DNA of 64,000 bases from Catalinimonas alkaloidigena (GTDB lineage: Bacteria > Bacteroidota > Bacteroidia > Cytophagales > Cyclobacteriaceae), in the NCBI RefSeq assembly GCF_029504655.1, contig NZ_JAQFIL010000001.1, forward strand, positions 5,957,001-6,021,000, in the 5' to 3' direction. How positions within the stretch are numbered: position 1 is the first letter of the stretch; each line of letters starts with the position of its first letter. Shown here piece after piece: positions 17,832 to 26,110 of this stretch. The notes under the pieces were generated by a model. It was not told the origin of the DNA. It saw only the letters and a program-made list of their open reading frames with translations, and made no database searches. The position numbers were made by a program, and so were the translations under genes.

Positions 17832-19112
17832 TTAAGCTTCTGCCCTATCTATGATGGGTTCACCCACCATTAACTGCCCTCCTACCTCAGCCAGATCACT
17901 CTCAAAGCGGGTAAGTATGCTGTCTATGCAGAGATACTGCCGGGCATACTGCCGGGCATGGGCACTGTAATCTACCTGGCTACGTTTAGCAAAATACTGC
18001 TCTATGCTATAGAGCAGGCTCAGCTCATTTTCGGCATCCGCCAGCACCCCCATCCGATGTTCTTCAATCAGGCGGCGCAGGCTCGATCTTTCTTCGGCGG
18101 CTACCAGAGGCACCCCTCCGCAGGCCAGTATGCCCCCCAGTTTGGAAGGCATCACCAGATCGGTAGCTCCTTTTTTCTGCAGTATCACATGCAGATCGGC
18201 CATGTTCAGCAGATCCGGCAATTCTTTTTTCGGTACCAGTGGAGCAAAACGTACATTCTCCAGCCTCAATTCTTCTTTGAGCGCCAGCAGGCTTTTCTTG
18301 GCCGCCCCTTCACCTACCACAAAAAACTTCAGCTCACTTTGTTTTTCCTGCGCTATGGCCGCCGCCCTCAGTAGGCTATCCAGCCCCTGCTTCTCTCCCA
18401 GATTACCACTATAGAGGACTATCTTATCCCCCGGCTGATAGCCATATTGCTGTTTCAGGCCAGGCTTTTCAGCTTCATCATAAGGAAACAGGCGCTGTGT
18501 ATCTACCCAGTTAGGAAAAAGCTTCAGCCTATCCTTCGCTACCCCTTTGGCCAGCACCTTCTTCCGCATGCCTTCGCTGATGGTGGTCACCAGGTCTGCT
18601 CTGCGCATAAAGTAACGCTCAAAACCTTCCAGGAAATTAAGCAGCCCTTTGCGGCGGATAATGCCTAACTGCCGGGCGGCATCCACCTGCAGGTCCTGTA
18701 TGTGAAACACAAAAGGGGTGCCTTTCAGCCATTTGCAGAGCAATGGGAAGACACCAATGGGTAAGGGAGGGTAAATACAAAGTACCAGATCAAAATTACG
18801 GGGGAGCTGCTTCATCCACGACCAGGCCGAACTGGCCAGGAAAGAGAACTCATGCAGCAGGCGGGTATAACCGCTTACATTTTTGGGCACATAGAAAGGT
18901 CCACGATGCACCCTCACCCCATTGATCACCTCGCTATGCCAGCCCTTGCCTTTATAGTCTTCATGTACATCCCATTCGGGATAGTAAGGCAATGCGCTGA
19001 TTACTTCTATCTGATGTCCCTGCCGGGTCAGCCATTCACACATCTCTGTGGTATACTTACCAATGCCGGTCAGTTCAGGGTAGTAGTTAATGCCGTATAC
19101 AAGTATTCTCAT
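17832..19112 (-). CDS. wcaI: WcaI-family glycosyltransferase
   Basis: This 426-aa GT4-type enzyme begins MRILVYGINYYPELTGIGKYT, the hallmark start of WcaI (colanic acid biosynthesis). The middle has FVFHIQDLQVDAARQLG, and the C-terminal half has LYSGNLGEKQGLDSLL and VMPSKLGGILACGGVPLVAA. WcaI-type enzymes transfer a sugar to an undecaprenyl-linked intermediate in the cytoplasm. It follows the WcaJ-like gene by 41 bases, so both are probably cotranscribed from upstream of 19981. The gene is more GC-rich than the wzy/wzx segment, which suggests separate histories for the two halves of the locus. Confidence 0.85.
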   Translation of the reverse strand: MRILVYGINYYPELTGIGKYTTEMCEWLTRQGHQIEVISALPYYPEWDVHEDYKGKGWHSEVINGVRVHRGPFYVPKNVSGYTRLLHEFSFLASSAWSWMKQLPRNFDLVLCIYPPLPIGVFPLLCKWLKGTPFVFHIQDLQVDAARQLGIIRRKGLLNFLEGFERYFMRRADLVTTISEGMRKKVLAKGVAKDRLKLFPNWVDTQRLFPYDEAEKPGLKQQYGYQPGDKIVLYSGNLGEKQGLDSLLRAAAIAQEKQSELKFFVVGEGAAKKSLLALKEELRLENVRFAPLVPKKELPDLLNMADLHVILQKKGATDLVMPSKLGGILACGGVPLVAAEERSSLRRLIEEHRMGVLADAENELSLLYSIEQYFAKRSQVDYSAHARQYARQYLCIDSILTRFESDLAEVGGQLMVGEPIIDRAEA

Positions 19113-19153
19113 AGGTAGTCAGTTGATCGTTTAGTATATCATTTTGTTTACCT

Positions 19154-19981
19154 CTAATGGGTAGCTGCTACCAGCCTTCGTCTGTTCAGCCGAAGTGCCA
19201 GCCATTTCTTCCGCCACTGCCTCCGTCGCGAAGGCTGGTAACCGATAAGAGATAAGCCTTCAGTAAGGTCAATATGGTCCAGGGGCCCTGCCTGGTATTT
19301 CAGGCCTGGCATCAGAAAATACAGATATATGTAATGCTGGTTGGCGAAATCATACAGTCCACCAAGCTGGGAAGCGCCTTCTCCGCAGATGTAAATGGCA
19401 TCTACCTTATGATTTCTACAAAAGTCGGTCACATCTACCATCCGCCCTCGTATATAGGCGCCCTGTGAGCGATCATCAAAAAAGCCAAGGAACCGGTGAT
19501 GCTTTCCTACCCTTTTCAGATGTCTCTGTAATAGTCTGGCTTCAGGAGTGTAGCCCAGTATAATAAACCCAGTGCCATCCCCTTTACGCCTCCCCCGATA
19601 CAGGCGAAGCAACGCCATTCTACTTCCTAAAGACACAGCTGCCAGCCAGCAGCAGAAGAGCAAAAATACATCTGGCCTAAGCTCCATCCCAGGCAATAGA
19701 TAATAGAGCATGCTACCTGCCAGCAGTTCAACAGTCAGTGCTTTAGTTAGCGCAAGGCTCAGGCGAGGCCAGGATACCAGCTGGGGAGGGTTATAGAGTC
19801 CCGAAAACCCTGATGCACACATCCAAAGGAGGGTAAGAATATAAGTAAATTCAATATCTGTAAGTAGTACCGTGCTTTGTAAAGCTGTCCCCAGGGATAG
19901 CCATATGCCGAAAGCGAAAACATCCGGCAAAGCTAAAATAAGTATGCATACTTTTGAATATGCTGATTTTACTCTTCCCAT
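19154..19981 (-). CDS. WcaJ-like protein lacking the catalytic sugar-transferase domain
   Basis: This 275-aa protein matches the N-terminal part of polyprenyl-phosphate hexose-1-phosphate transferases (WcaJ/WbaP). Four membrane segments lie in residues 10-130, then a CoA_binding_3/Rossmann-like domain (FIILGYTPEARLLQRHLK, FLGFFDDR, VDAIYICGE). Full-length enzymes have a fifth membrane helix and a catalytic domain of about 200 residues with a conserved Asp-Glu pair. Here the frame stops after a basic tail (RRRQWRKKWLALRLNRRR), and only 41 bases separate it from wcaI, so the catalytic half is absent. It may be truncated, or it may be a scaffold that pairs with a small stand-alone transferase encoded elsewhere. 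Confidence 0.7.
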   Translation of the reverse strand: MGRVKSAYSKVCILILALPDVFAFGIWLSLGTALQSTVLLTDIEFTYILTLLWMCASGFSGLYNPPQLVSWPRLSLALTKALTVELLAGSMLYYLLPGMELRPDVFLLFCCWLAAVSLGSRMALLRLYRGRRKGDGTGFIILGYTPEARLLQRHLKRVGKHHRFLGFFDDRSQGAYIRGRMVDVTDFCRNHKVDAIYICGEGASQLGGLYDFANQHYIYLYFLMPGLKYQAGPLDHIDLTEGLSLIGYQPSRRRQWRKKWLALRLNRRRLVAATH

Positions 19982-21060
19982 GAAGATCAGGTCTAGGCTA
20001 CTGAGTTGTTGATTACACTAAAGACAATTTGTCAGATAGAAAGCATAGTTCACCCTTCAGATGATTGCTTATGAATCACCCGTGATATACAAGCTCACTA
20101 TCGTAAAAATTTTCTTTTTTAGATTACTGGCTGCTAATACGCGATTATTTATTACATGCCGCAGCCTTGGCGTTTTATGGTATTTATTATCAAAATTTTA
20201 TCAATGGAGGAGTTTCATTAGCTAAACACTCACGAAGACTTCTTTTCATTATGAAAATCTAACCTATGAAATATTTTTTTTCTTTGCAATGGTATGTAAT
20301 AGTACACATCAATGCCATTGCTCGTTCTTCATACCTCATACTTATATTTTTGAAGTACTTATACATATGGAGTAGATTGAGAATTTTCATTTTTATTGCT
20401 ACACTAGCCAAACATTTTCCAGCAATATTTTAATAAAAGTGACAAATTTTCAACTTCATGAGCTCAAAATATTCAACCATTTTTCAATAAATAATATACC
20501 GAAAATTTATTTTTTTTCTAAGAAGTAAAGTCAGTGAAATTGCACTGCGTTTGCTGATGAAAAAATGTACTGAAATTTAAGATTGATGAATTATCACTAG
20601 GTAAGAGTAAGTACAGACCTCAGGTATTTATCTAAATAAATACAGTATTTTAATCTAAAACTGTCTTTAGTAAAAATTGTTTGTTCTAATGTACCATTAT
20701 TTTAAGTTAAAATAATAATATTATATATAGAAAAAATACATTTATTGTGTTGGTAAGTTTAGCCCTCTCGTTTGTCGGCAGTATGTCATTCGTATTCGAT
20801 CATATGAGATTACAATAAAAGAACATACTCCAGGTAAGTTTGTTCTAAGCACAATCACAGTGCTTTGCTTTAACAGGTAAATGCAAGTCTGAATATCAAT
20901 ACTTAAGATCACGTTCATATTGTATAAAAGTTTCCACTATCTACTTGCGCATTTCAAATGCATGCTAAACCTGCCACCCAAAAAAAGCTACTTTTGTATC
21001 TCCCTGCGGCTTAATTGCATAAGGAAGATGCACCATTAAACAAGGTGATATTTGTGGGGC
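19982..21060. other. AT-rich gene-free stretch upstream of the wcaJ-like gene
   Basis: No credible coding frame is present on either strand. The segment is much more AT-rich than the genes around it, with many A/T runs between 20440 and 20760. It is the upstream region of the minus-strand wcaJ-like/wcaI pair and so should hold its promoter. I could not find a full TAnnTTTG match at the right distance. No RNA gene was recognised. Confidence 0.5.
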
Positions 21061-22500
21061 GATAAATTCCTCTGAGCAAGCTTTGCTCAGCTAGTCGGGG
21101 GACAGAAAACAGCTTGCAGGCAGGCACCTTCCGGGCATCAGCTCAGAGGGGAAAGGTATTTATTACGAACACTGTCACCCAACACCGGGTGCTCCACACC
21201 GGGTGCTCCACACCGGGTGCTCCACACCGGGTGTCGCGGCCGGCTAGGCTGAAGGACACATCTCCTCCCACTGTCATCCAACACTACGTGTCGCGAATGG
21301 ACCTTTTTAGTGAGATGCACCGAGTATAGGTATTAGATCAACTTTTTTAAAGGCACACACTCCTACTCATCACTTTTCGCACCCACCCTAAACCTTAAGC
21401 AGGTCTGAACAAGATCCATTCTGGAGGACAGGGAGAGAAGTGTCATCCAGCCCCTGAAGGACAAACCTTTTCCATATTGTCATCCAGGGTGGAACTTGTA
21501 AGTTAAGTGCACTGGTCTCTGTCTGCATCATACGTTTCTTTTAGGCACATCATCTTCCGCCCCACCCTAAATCTTAAGCAGGTCCAGGCAAGATTCTTTC
21601 GCGGCCTGCGTGGCGCGGAGTGCAACTCGCGGCCTGCGAGGGGTGAGGGCAAAACAAAATCAGCACCCTAAGCGGTATGCTCAGGAAATAAGCCTCATAG
21701 TAGTCGAGCTGGAGTAGCCATAGTCGACTACTATGCCTATCCAAAATGGCCCACGATTGATAGCCGTTGTCGACCACTATGGGTAGTGAAAGTGGTCGAC
21801 AGTCAATCAGGGAGATGGGCGAGTCTGGTACAAGCAGGAAACCGGAGAAGGTTTGGAGTAAGTCGGCATACCTAAGGTGGCAGTTGATAAGAATGCTAAG
21901 CGGCGGGCAAAGGAGAAGATGAAGAGATGGTATCAGGGTGATTTAGGATATTCCGGTGAAACCCCAACCTAAAAGGCCAATTAAAATTATGCACAAAAAA
22001 GAGCTCTTTGAGGCCCCCAGGCCCGGCTGGGGCTAAACGCTAAGCATTATCAATTTGCACCATCTGTCATTTCAGACTGCGACCCTCATGGAATGACGAA
22101 GCCGCCGGGGATCAGGAAGCTTAACCACCCCTGCAGATGAAGGACTGCATAGCGGTAAAGTGCTCCTCACCGGGTGTTCCACACGGGGTGCTCCACATCG
22201 GGTGTGGAACACGGGAGGCAACTCGAGGTCAGCCAGGCGCGGCCAGCCAGGCTGAAGGACTAACCTTCTCCATTTTGTCATCCAGGGTGGACCTTTTTAG
22301 CGAAGCGCACTAGCCTCTGTCGGCACCCTGTTTTTCTTTCTAAGCTCATCACCATTCGCCCCACCCTAAACCTTAAGCAAGTCCTGATAAGTTTCTTCCT
22401 GAATGACAAAGGGGGGGGATAGGATTGCTCCACACCCGGTGTGGAACACGGGGTGTCCCACACGGGGTGCTCCACACTGGGATCTCGGACAAGATGATAA
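21060..22500. repeat. Large cluster of palindromic repeats
   Basis: Several copies of the two-arm repeat are present. Right arms are at about 21173-21320 (with three CACCGGGTGCTCCA units), 21477-21515 and 22276-22310. Left arms are at about 21385-21432, 21560-21640 and 22368-22410. Another tandem set of CACCGGGTG/CACACGGGGTG units is at about 22159-22215 and 22430-22480. The segment 22251-22408 is nearly identical to 2844-3011. All copies have the same orientation as those at 2.3-4 kb. Between 21800 and 21985 is a stretch with a short open frame (NAKRRAKEKMKRWYQGD) that I cannot assign. Confidence 0.7.
21696..21800. repeat. Two adjacent hairpins with related stems
   Basis: The first is a perfect 12-base inverted repeat, CATAGTAGTCGA (21696-21707) with TCGACTACTATG (21724-21735). 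The second is a perfect 10-base inverted repeat, GTCGACCACT (21769-21778) with AGTGGTCGAC (21791-21800). The two stems share the GTCGAC(T/C)ACT pattern. They are distinct from the large palindromic repeat family. Confidence 0.7.
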
Positions 22501-22599
22501 ACATCCTGGGGGTATGTACAAGAGATACCATATGTATTGATACACATACATTGCAATAAAGCTAAACAACAGTAAACCCTCAGCTTGGGGCTATTGTGC

Positions 22600-22626
22600 A
22601 AAAAAAAAAGAGGCCGAAGCCTCTTT
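22600..22626 (-). terminator. Rho-independent terminator of the DUF4469 gene
   Basis: Read on the minus strand: AAAGAGGC, loop TTCG, GCCTCTTT, then a run of about ten T. The stem is 8 bp with a stable UUCG-type loop, 27 bases after the stop codon of the gene at 22653. Confidence 0.9.
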
Positions 22627-22652
22627 CAAAAGATATGTTGCGCGATGAATAA

Positions 22653-23351
22653 TTATGTGATTGTTAAAATAGCACTAAGGCTGCCTACTTTCAGTTCCTT
22701 AGTGCCCAGATTGGACCGCAGTTCCAGCTGATAGTTTCCTGCCGCCAGGCCTTCGGGCACCACAAAGGTCACCGTCTTAGGCTCATTGTCCAGGATAAAG
22801 TCAGCTCTGCTTTCCTCATCCGTACTGCTGTTGATCAGAAATACCCCCTGTAGCGGATCGGCTGCGTCAAATTTCAGCTTATTCCCCTGCAGGCGGGCAG
22901 GCTTACCCGCAGTCAGTGTCTGGTTCTTCTGCTGGCTGGCCATATCCATCAGGGCAGTAGGCACAGGAACATTCACGATAGGAGCTATTTTCTCCACAGG
23001 AATTTCCTTCGCGATCTTACCCAGCTTATTTCCGGGCAACAGCCGGAGCTTCACCTTATGCCTGGCAGGGTCAAAAGGAGCATCCTCACTTTCAAACACG
23101 CCCTTCACCTTAGGAGAGAGCTTAAAGAGAGAAGTCTCAATACTCTCGCCCCTCAGTAAGAGGAATTCCATGGCTACGAACAATTCCTCCATCACGCCCG
23201 TCACTTCCACCCGTGATACACCTACGGGCCGGTGCATCATCATGTCAATAATGTCCTCCAGGTCATTGGTCTTACCTTTGACCGTTTCTGCACGATAATC
23301 ATTCGGATCAGGTGTCAGATGATTATCCTTAAGAAAGAATTTTAAACTCAT
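22653..23351 (-). CDS. DUF4469 protein with HU-like N-terminal domain
   Basis: I place the start at the Met of MSLKFFLKDNHLTPDPNDY (232 aa). The N-terminal roughly 120 residues resemble the HU-like DNA-binding fold seen in Bacteroidota DUF4469 proteins (for example NDLEDIIDMMM, GVSRVEVTGVMEELFVAMEFLLLRGESI, LFKLSPKVKGVF). After a linker there is an Ig-like DUF4469 domain (about residues 140-232, FLINSSTDEESRADFI..ELRSNLGTKELKVG). Family knowledge: such proteins are abundant in Bacteroidota genomes, and their role is untested. The gene stands alone and ends in a strong terminator (22600-22626). Confidence 0.75.
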   Translation of the reverse strand: MSLKFFLKDNHLTPDPNDYRAETVKGKTNDLEDIIDMMMHRPVGVSRVEVTGVMEELFVAMEFLLLRGESIETSLFKLSPKVKGVFESEDAPFDPARHKVKLRLLPGNKLGKIAKEIPVEKIAPIVNVPVPTALMDMASQQKNQTLTAGKPARLQGNKLKFDAADPLQGVFLINSSTDEESRADFILDNEPKTVTFVVPEGLAAGNYQLELRSNLGTKELKVGSLSAILTIT

Positions 23352-23579
23352 TAGAAATAAATATATTATGCCCAACATACCTTTTGTTATGATAAGTAGA
23401 GCAGCAATTTATGACACATGCACACAAAATACTCATGCGTATCTGACAGATTAATACTCGGGCATATATTTGCTTTCTATACTTATTTGTGAGTGATATA
23501 CACAGGTATTCACGCGTATATTACCAGGATTTAAGCATTATAGAATATTATTATAGGGGGAGGGTAAAGAATAGTTGGT

Positions 23580-24010
23580 GATCGGGAGGCGCATTCACAC
23601 ATATATATGTGCATACACTTAATATGAAGTATATATCTGCACAAAAAAGTATTTCTACAGCAAACAGGGGGTGAGCGTGCGTCTGGCAGGCAAATAGGTG
23701 GGCTGGCGTAAAATTATTACACAGAGGCAGGCTGAAGGACAGGCTTCATATTGTAAGCAACTCATTTGTCATCCAATACCGGGTATCGCATACCGGGTGT
23801 CGCACACTGCGTGTCGCGAATGGACCTTTTAAGTTTAGAGCAATTAAGTATAGGAACTAAAACAAAGCTTTGTTATAAGTACACACCTCAAAAATCACTT
23901 TTCGCCCCCCTCTCAAACCTTTAGCAGTTCCAAGCAAGGTTCTTCGCAGCGTGCAACGCGCAGCCGGCCAGGCGCGGCCAGCTAGGCCGAAGGACAGAGC
24001 GACTTGATTA
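23580..24010. repeat. Palindromic repeat copies downstream of the PIN pseudogene
   Basis: The 693-base gap 23352-24044 has no gene. It contains a palindrome CACATATATATGTG near 23598, a right arm with TGTCATCCAATACCGGGTATCGC.. at about 23769 followed by GGACCTTTTAAG, and a left arm with TTTAGCAG..CAAGGTTCTTCGCAGCGTGCAACGC at about 23921-23998. The left-arm spacing and orientation match those of the other clusters. Confidence 0.6.
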
Positions 24011-24044
24011 CTAAGAAAGGAAGTGACAAAGTAGACTTATAAAC

Positions 24045-24434
24045 TAGGGCACTATAATTTCTATATCTTCAATACCAGAAAAATCTTTACTATTAAAGGT
24101 TGCTATCCGGGTGATGCCGTTAGCAAGTGCAATTGCTGCGATCTCATAATCATGCACTTTGAGGCCACGGGGCTGATAGTGCTCCAGCAACGCTTTTAGT
24201 TTAAGGAAAGAACGCTCATTTGTAATAATGGCTGACCACCCGCAAAGCGTCTAAAACATTTAGGATAGGCTGATTGCCCCGGGTAGCGGCGCAAAGCAAC
24301 TCACTTATATTTTTTGAGGTAGTAAAAAGCGTATACTCATTAGCATTCAGAATAACCTGACTTTGGAATTGCCGGGGAGAGTTGTTGTCAATAGCATAGA
24401 GAAGCAGGTTAGTATCCAGCAATATTTTACTCAT
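24045..24434 (-). pseudogene. PIN-domain toxin with frameshift
   Basis: The frame starts MSKILLDTNLLLYAIDNN, with the first PIN Asp in LLDTNLLLYA and the Glu in SELLCAA, but stops at 24216 after VVSHYYK. In another frame the rest of a VapC-like PIN domain continues without a break: SAIITNERSFLKLKALLEHY, then GLKVHDYEIAAIALANG (second acidic site), ITRIATFNSKDFSGI (third) and a stop at 24045. A one- or two-base change at about 24220-24228 is enough to explain it. If not a sequencing error, the toxin is inactive while its antitoxin is intact. Confidence 0.7.
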
Positions 24435-24603
24435 ATGCTTCTTTTCTTAGTTTCATCTTATCAAACTTCCCTCCCAGGTCAAAAGTGGGCAGCCCGTCGG
24501 TTCTTTTTTTAGTTTTCAAAGAGATAATTAGCTTCTCAAGCTTTTCTACCTCTTCATCACTCAAACTATCTATCTCCTGTTTTATCTTTTCTCTAATATT
24601 CAT
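24427..24603 (-). CDS. Small antitoxin of the PIN pair
   Basis: I chose the Met at 24603 (MNIREKIKQEIDSLSDEEVEKLEKL, 58 aa). The long upstream extension has no antitoxin-like content. The protein is a helical, charged peptide with a C-terminal tail (FDLGGKFDKMKLRKEAYE), like other small antitoxins that precede VapC-type PIN toxins. Its stop overlaps the toxin start by 8 bases. It binds the toxin and probably represses the operon. The partner is frameshifted here. Confidence 0.65.
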   Translation of the reverse strand: MNIREKIKQEIDSLSDEEVEKLEKLIISLKTKKRTDGLPTFDLGGKFDKMKLRKEAYE

Positions 24604-24709
24604 TACTATAGGTTTTATACTCAATATAACGATTTTATGCCAGGCAGGGTACAGCAGGGAAGCTTGTTTGTCTTGATGCAAGATAAACACATCATTTTTT
24701 CGCACCCAT

Positions 24710-24975
24710 CTCAAGCTTTAAGCAGGTCCAAGCAAGATTCCTTCGCAGCGTGCAACGCCTAAAGGACAGAAGGAAGAGAACTGTCATCCAACACTGCGTG
24801 TCGCGAATGGACCTTTTTAGTGAGATGCAGTAAGTTTAGGTATAAAACAATGCTTTCTTAAAAGTACTCACCCACATCAATACACCGCTCTTCGCCCTAT
24901 CCAAAATTTTAAGCAGGTCTCAACAAGTTTCTTCGCAGCATGCAACTCGCGGCTAGCTAGGCTGAAGGACATGGA
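24710..24975. repeat. Palindromic repeat copies upstream of the antitoxin
   Basis: One left arm (AGCTTTAAGCAGGTCCAAGCAAGATTCC.. about 24713-24770), one right arm (TGTCATCCAACACTGCGTGTCGCGAATGGACCTTTTTAG, about 24782-24825) and a second left arm (AATTTTAAGCAGGTC.. about 24905-24971) lie between the antitoxin and the GIY-YIG gene. The orientation is the same as elsewhere. Confidence 0.65.
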
Positions 24976-25053
24976 ATAGATAAATATAAGTGAGGGATAC
25001 TAAACCTTATTAAGCAAACAACACTTTATGAAACGTAGTAAACCAAAGCTGAC

Positions 25054-25344
25054 TCAGGGAAGCAAAAACTTCCATTGGGGATTAAAAGCACTGATAAGAT
25101 CTTCTTTCTTTTGTCTGCTGAGATCTTTGATCTCTTTCTCCCGTTCTATTGCCTGCTGTACATCTGAAAATCGCTCATAATACAGTAGTCTATAGCAATA
25201 GTACCTACCCGCAAAGGTATCTCTTTTTCCTCTATTCGCATAGTGCTGTTGGAGCCGCGTGGCCAAATCGTTCGTGAGGCCAGTATACAATACCCTTTTA
25301 CCAGGATTGGTGATGATATATACAAAATAGTTGCCTTTGAGCAT
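25054..25344 (-). CDS. GIY-YIG nuclease-like protein
   Basis: This 96-aa protein is a stand-alone GIY-YIG domain: YFVYIITN..RVLYTGLTNDLATRLQQH (the GIY and YIG strands, here VYI and YTG, plus the conserved Arg) and the catalytic Glu region AIEREKEIK near residue 70. Small proteins of this type are frequent in Bacteroidota and are related to the UvrC N-terminal nuclease. Most have no tested role, though some occur with mobile DNA. It is flanked on both sides by palindromic repeats. The length is normal for the family. Confidence 0.85.
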   Translation of the reverse strand: MLKGNYFVYIITNPGKRVLYTGLTNDLATRLQQHYANRGKRDTFAGRYYCYRLLYYERFSDVQQAIEREKEIKDLSRQKKEDLISAFNPQWKFLLP

Positions 25345-25462
25345 ACAGAAAATTCCTAAAAGTGCTTATTGGATAGACAATAGCAAAAATAATGTCATTT
25401 TGTACTATATGTCGCATCTTGTAGATGGGGAGGAGGACTGTCCACCAGGAGCCAGCGTGGCA

Positions 25463-26020
25463 CAATCACCTGGGCTGAATGATAATGAGCTAGTTCTTTT
25501 TTTCAATGTCATCCAATACCGGGTGTCGCACACTGCGTGTCGCGAAAGGACCTTTTAAGTGAGATGCACCAAGTATAAGTACGAACACAATACTTTGTTA
25601 AAAGCACTCACATGTAGTACATTTATCTACGCATCGCTTTTCGCACCCATCTCAAGCTTTAAGCAGGTTCAAGCAAGGTTCTTCGCAGCGTGCAACGCGC
25701 GGCCGGCTAGGCTGAATGACAAAAGGGGAAGAGAACTGTCATCCTGGAGCCAACATGGTACAATCACCTGGGCTGAATGATAATGAGCTAGTTCTTTTTT
25801 TCAATGTCATCCAGAAGGGACCTTTTAAGTGAGATGCACCAAGTATAAGTACGAACACAATACTTTGTTAAAAGCACTCACATGTAGTACATTTATCTAC
25901 GCATCGCTCTTCGCACCCCTCTCAAGCTTTAAGCAGGTCCAAGCAAGGTTCTTCGCAGCGTGCAACGCGCGGCCGGCCAGGCGCGGCCAGCTAGGCTGAA
26001 GGACAGAAGAGAACTGTCAT
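25463..26020. repeat. Tandemly duplicated palindromic repeat (two copies of about 270-300 bp)
   Basis: Copy 1 starts at 25463 (CAATCACCTGGGCTGAATG) and copy 2 at 25761 with the same words. Both then carry GGACCTTTTAAGTGAGATGC at 25549 and 25819 and a left arm with AAGCTTTAAGCAGGT.CAAGCAAGG near 25655 and 25925. Copy 2 lacks about 27 bases of CCGGGTGTCGC-type sequence found in copy 1. The gap 25345-26110 has no gene. Confidence 0.75.
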
Positions 26021-26110
26021 CTTTAGTAAGATGCAGTAAGTATAGAAGCTAAAACAATGCTATGGTAAAAACACACGTCAATTTTCCCTATGCCTCCTTA
26101 ATCGTATACC

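Noticed and set aside
21185..21235. Short tandem units that look like a small CRISPR array
   Set aside because: Units are 14 bases, directly adjacent with no spacers, self-complementary, and there are no cas genes in the window.
21800..21985. Possible group II intron or transposase remnant
   Set aside because: A short basic peptide frame (NAKRRAKEKMKRWYQGD) was seen, but no domain V-like hairpin, RT motif or transposase core. Not enough to name.
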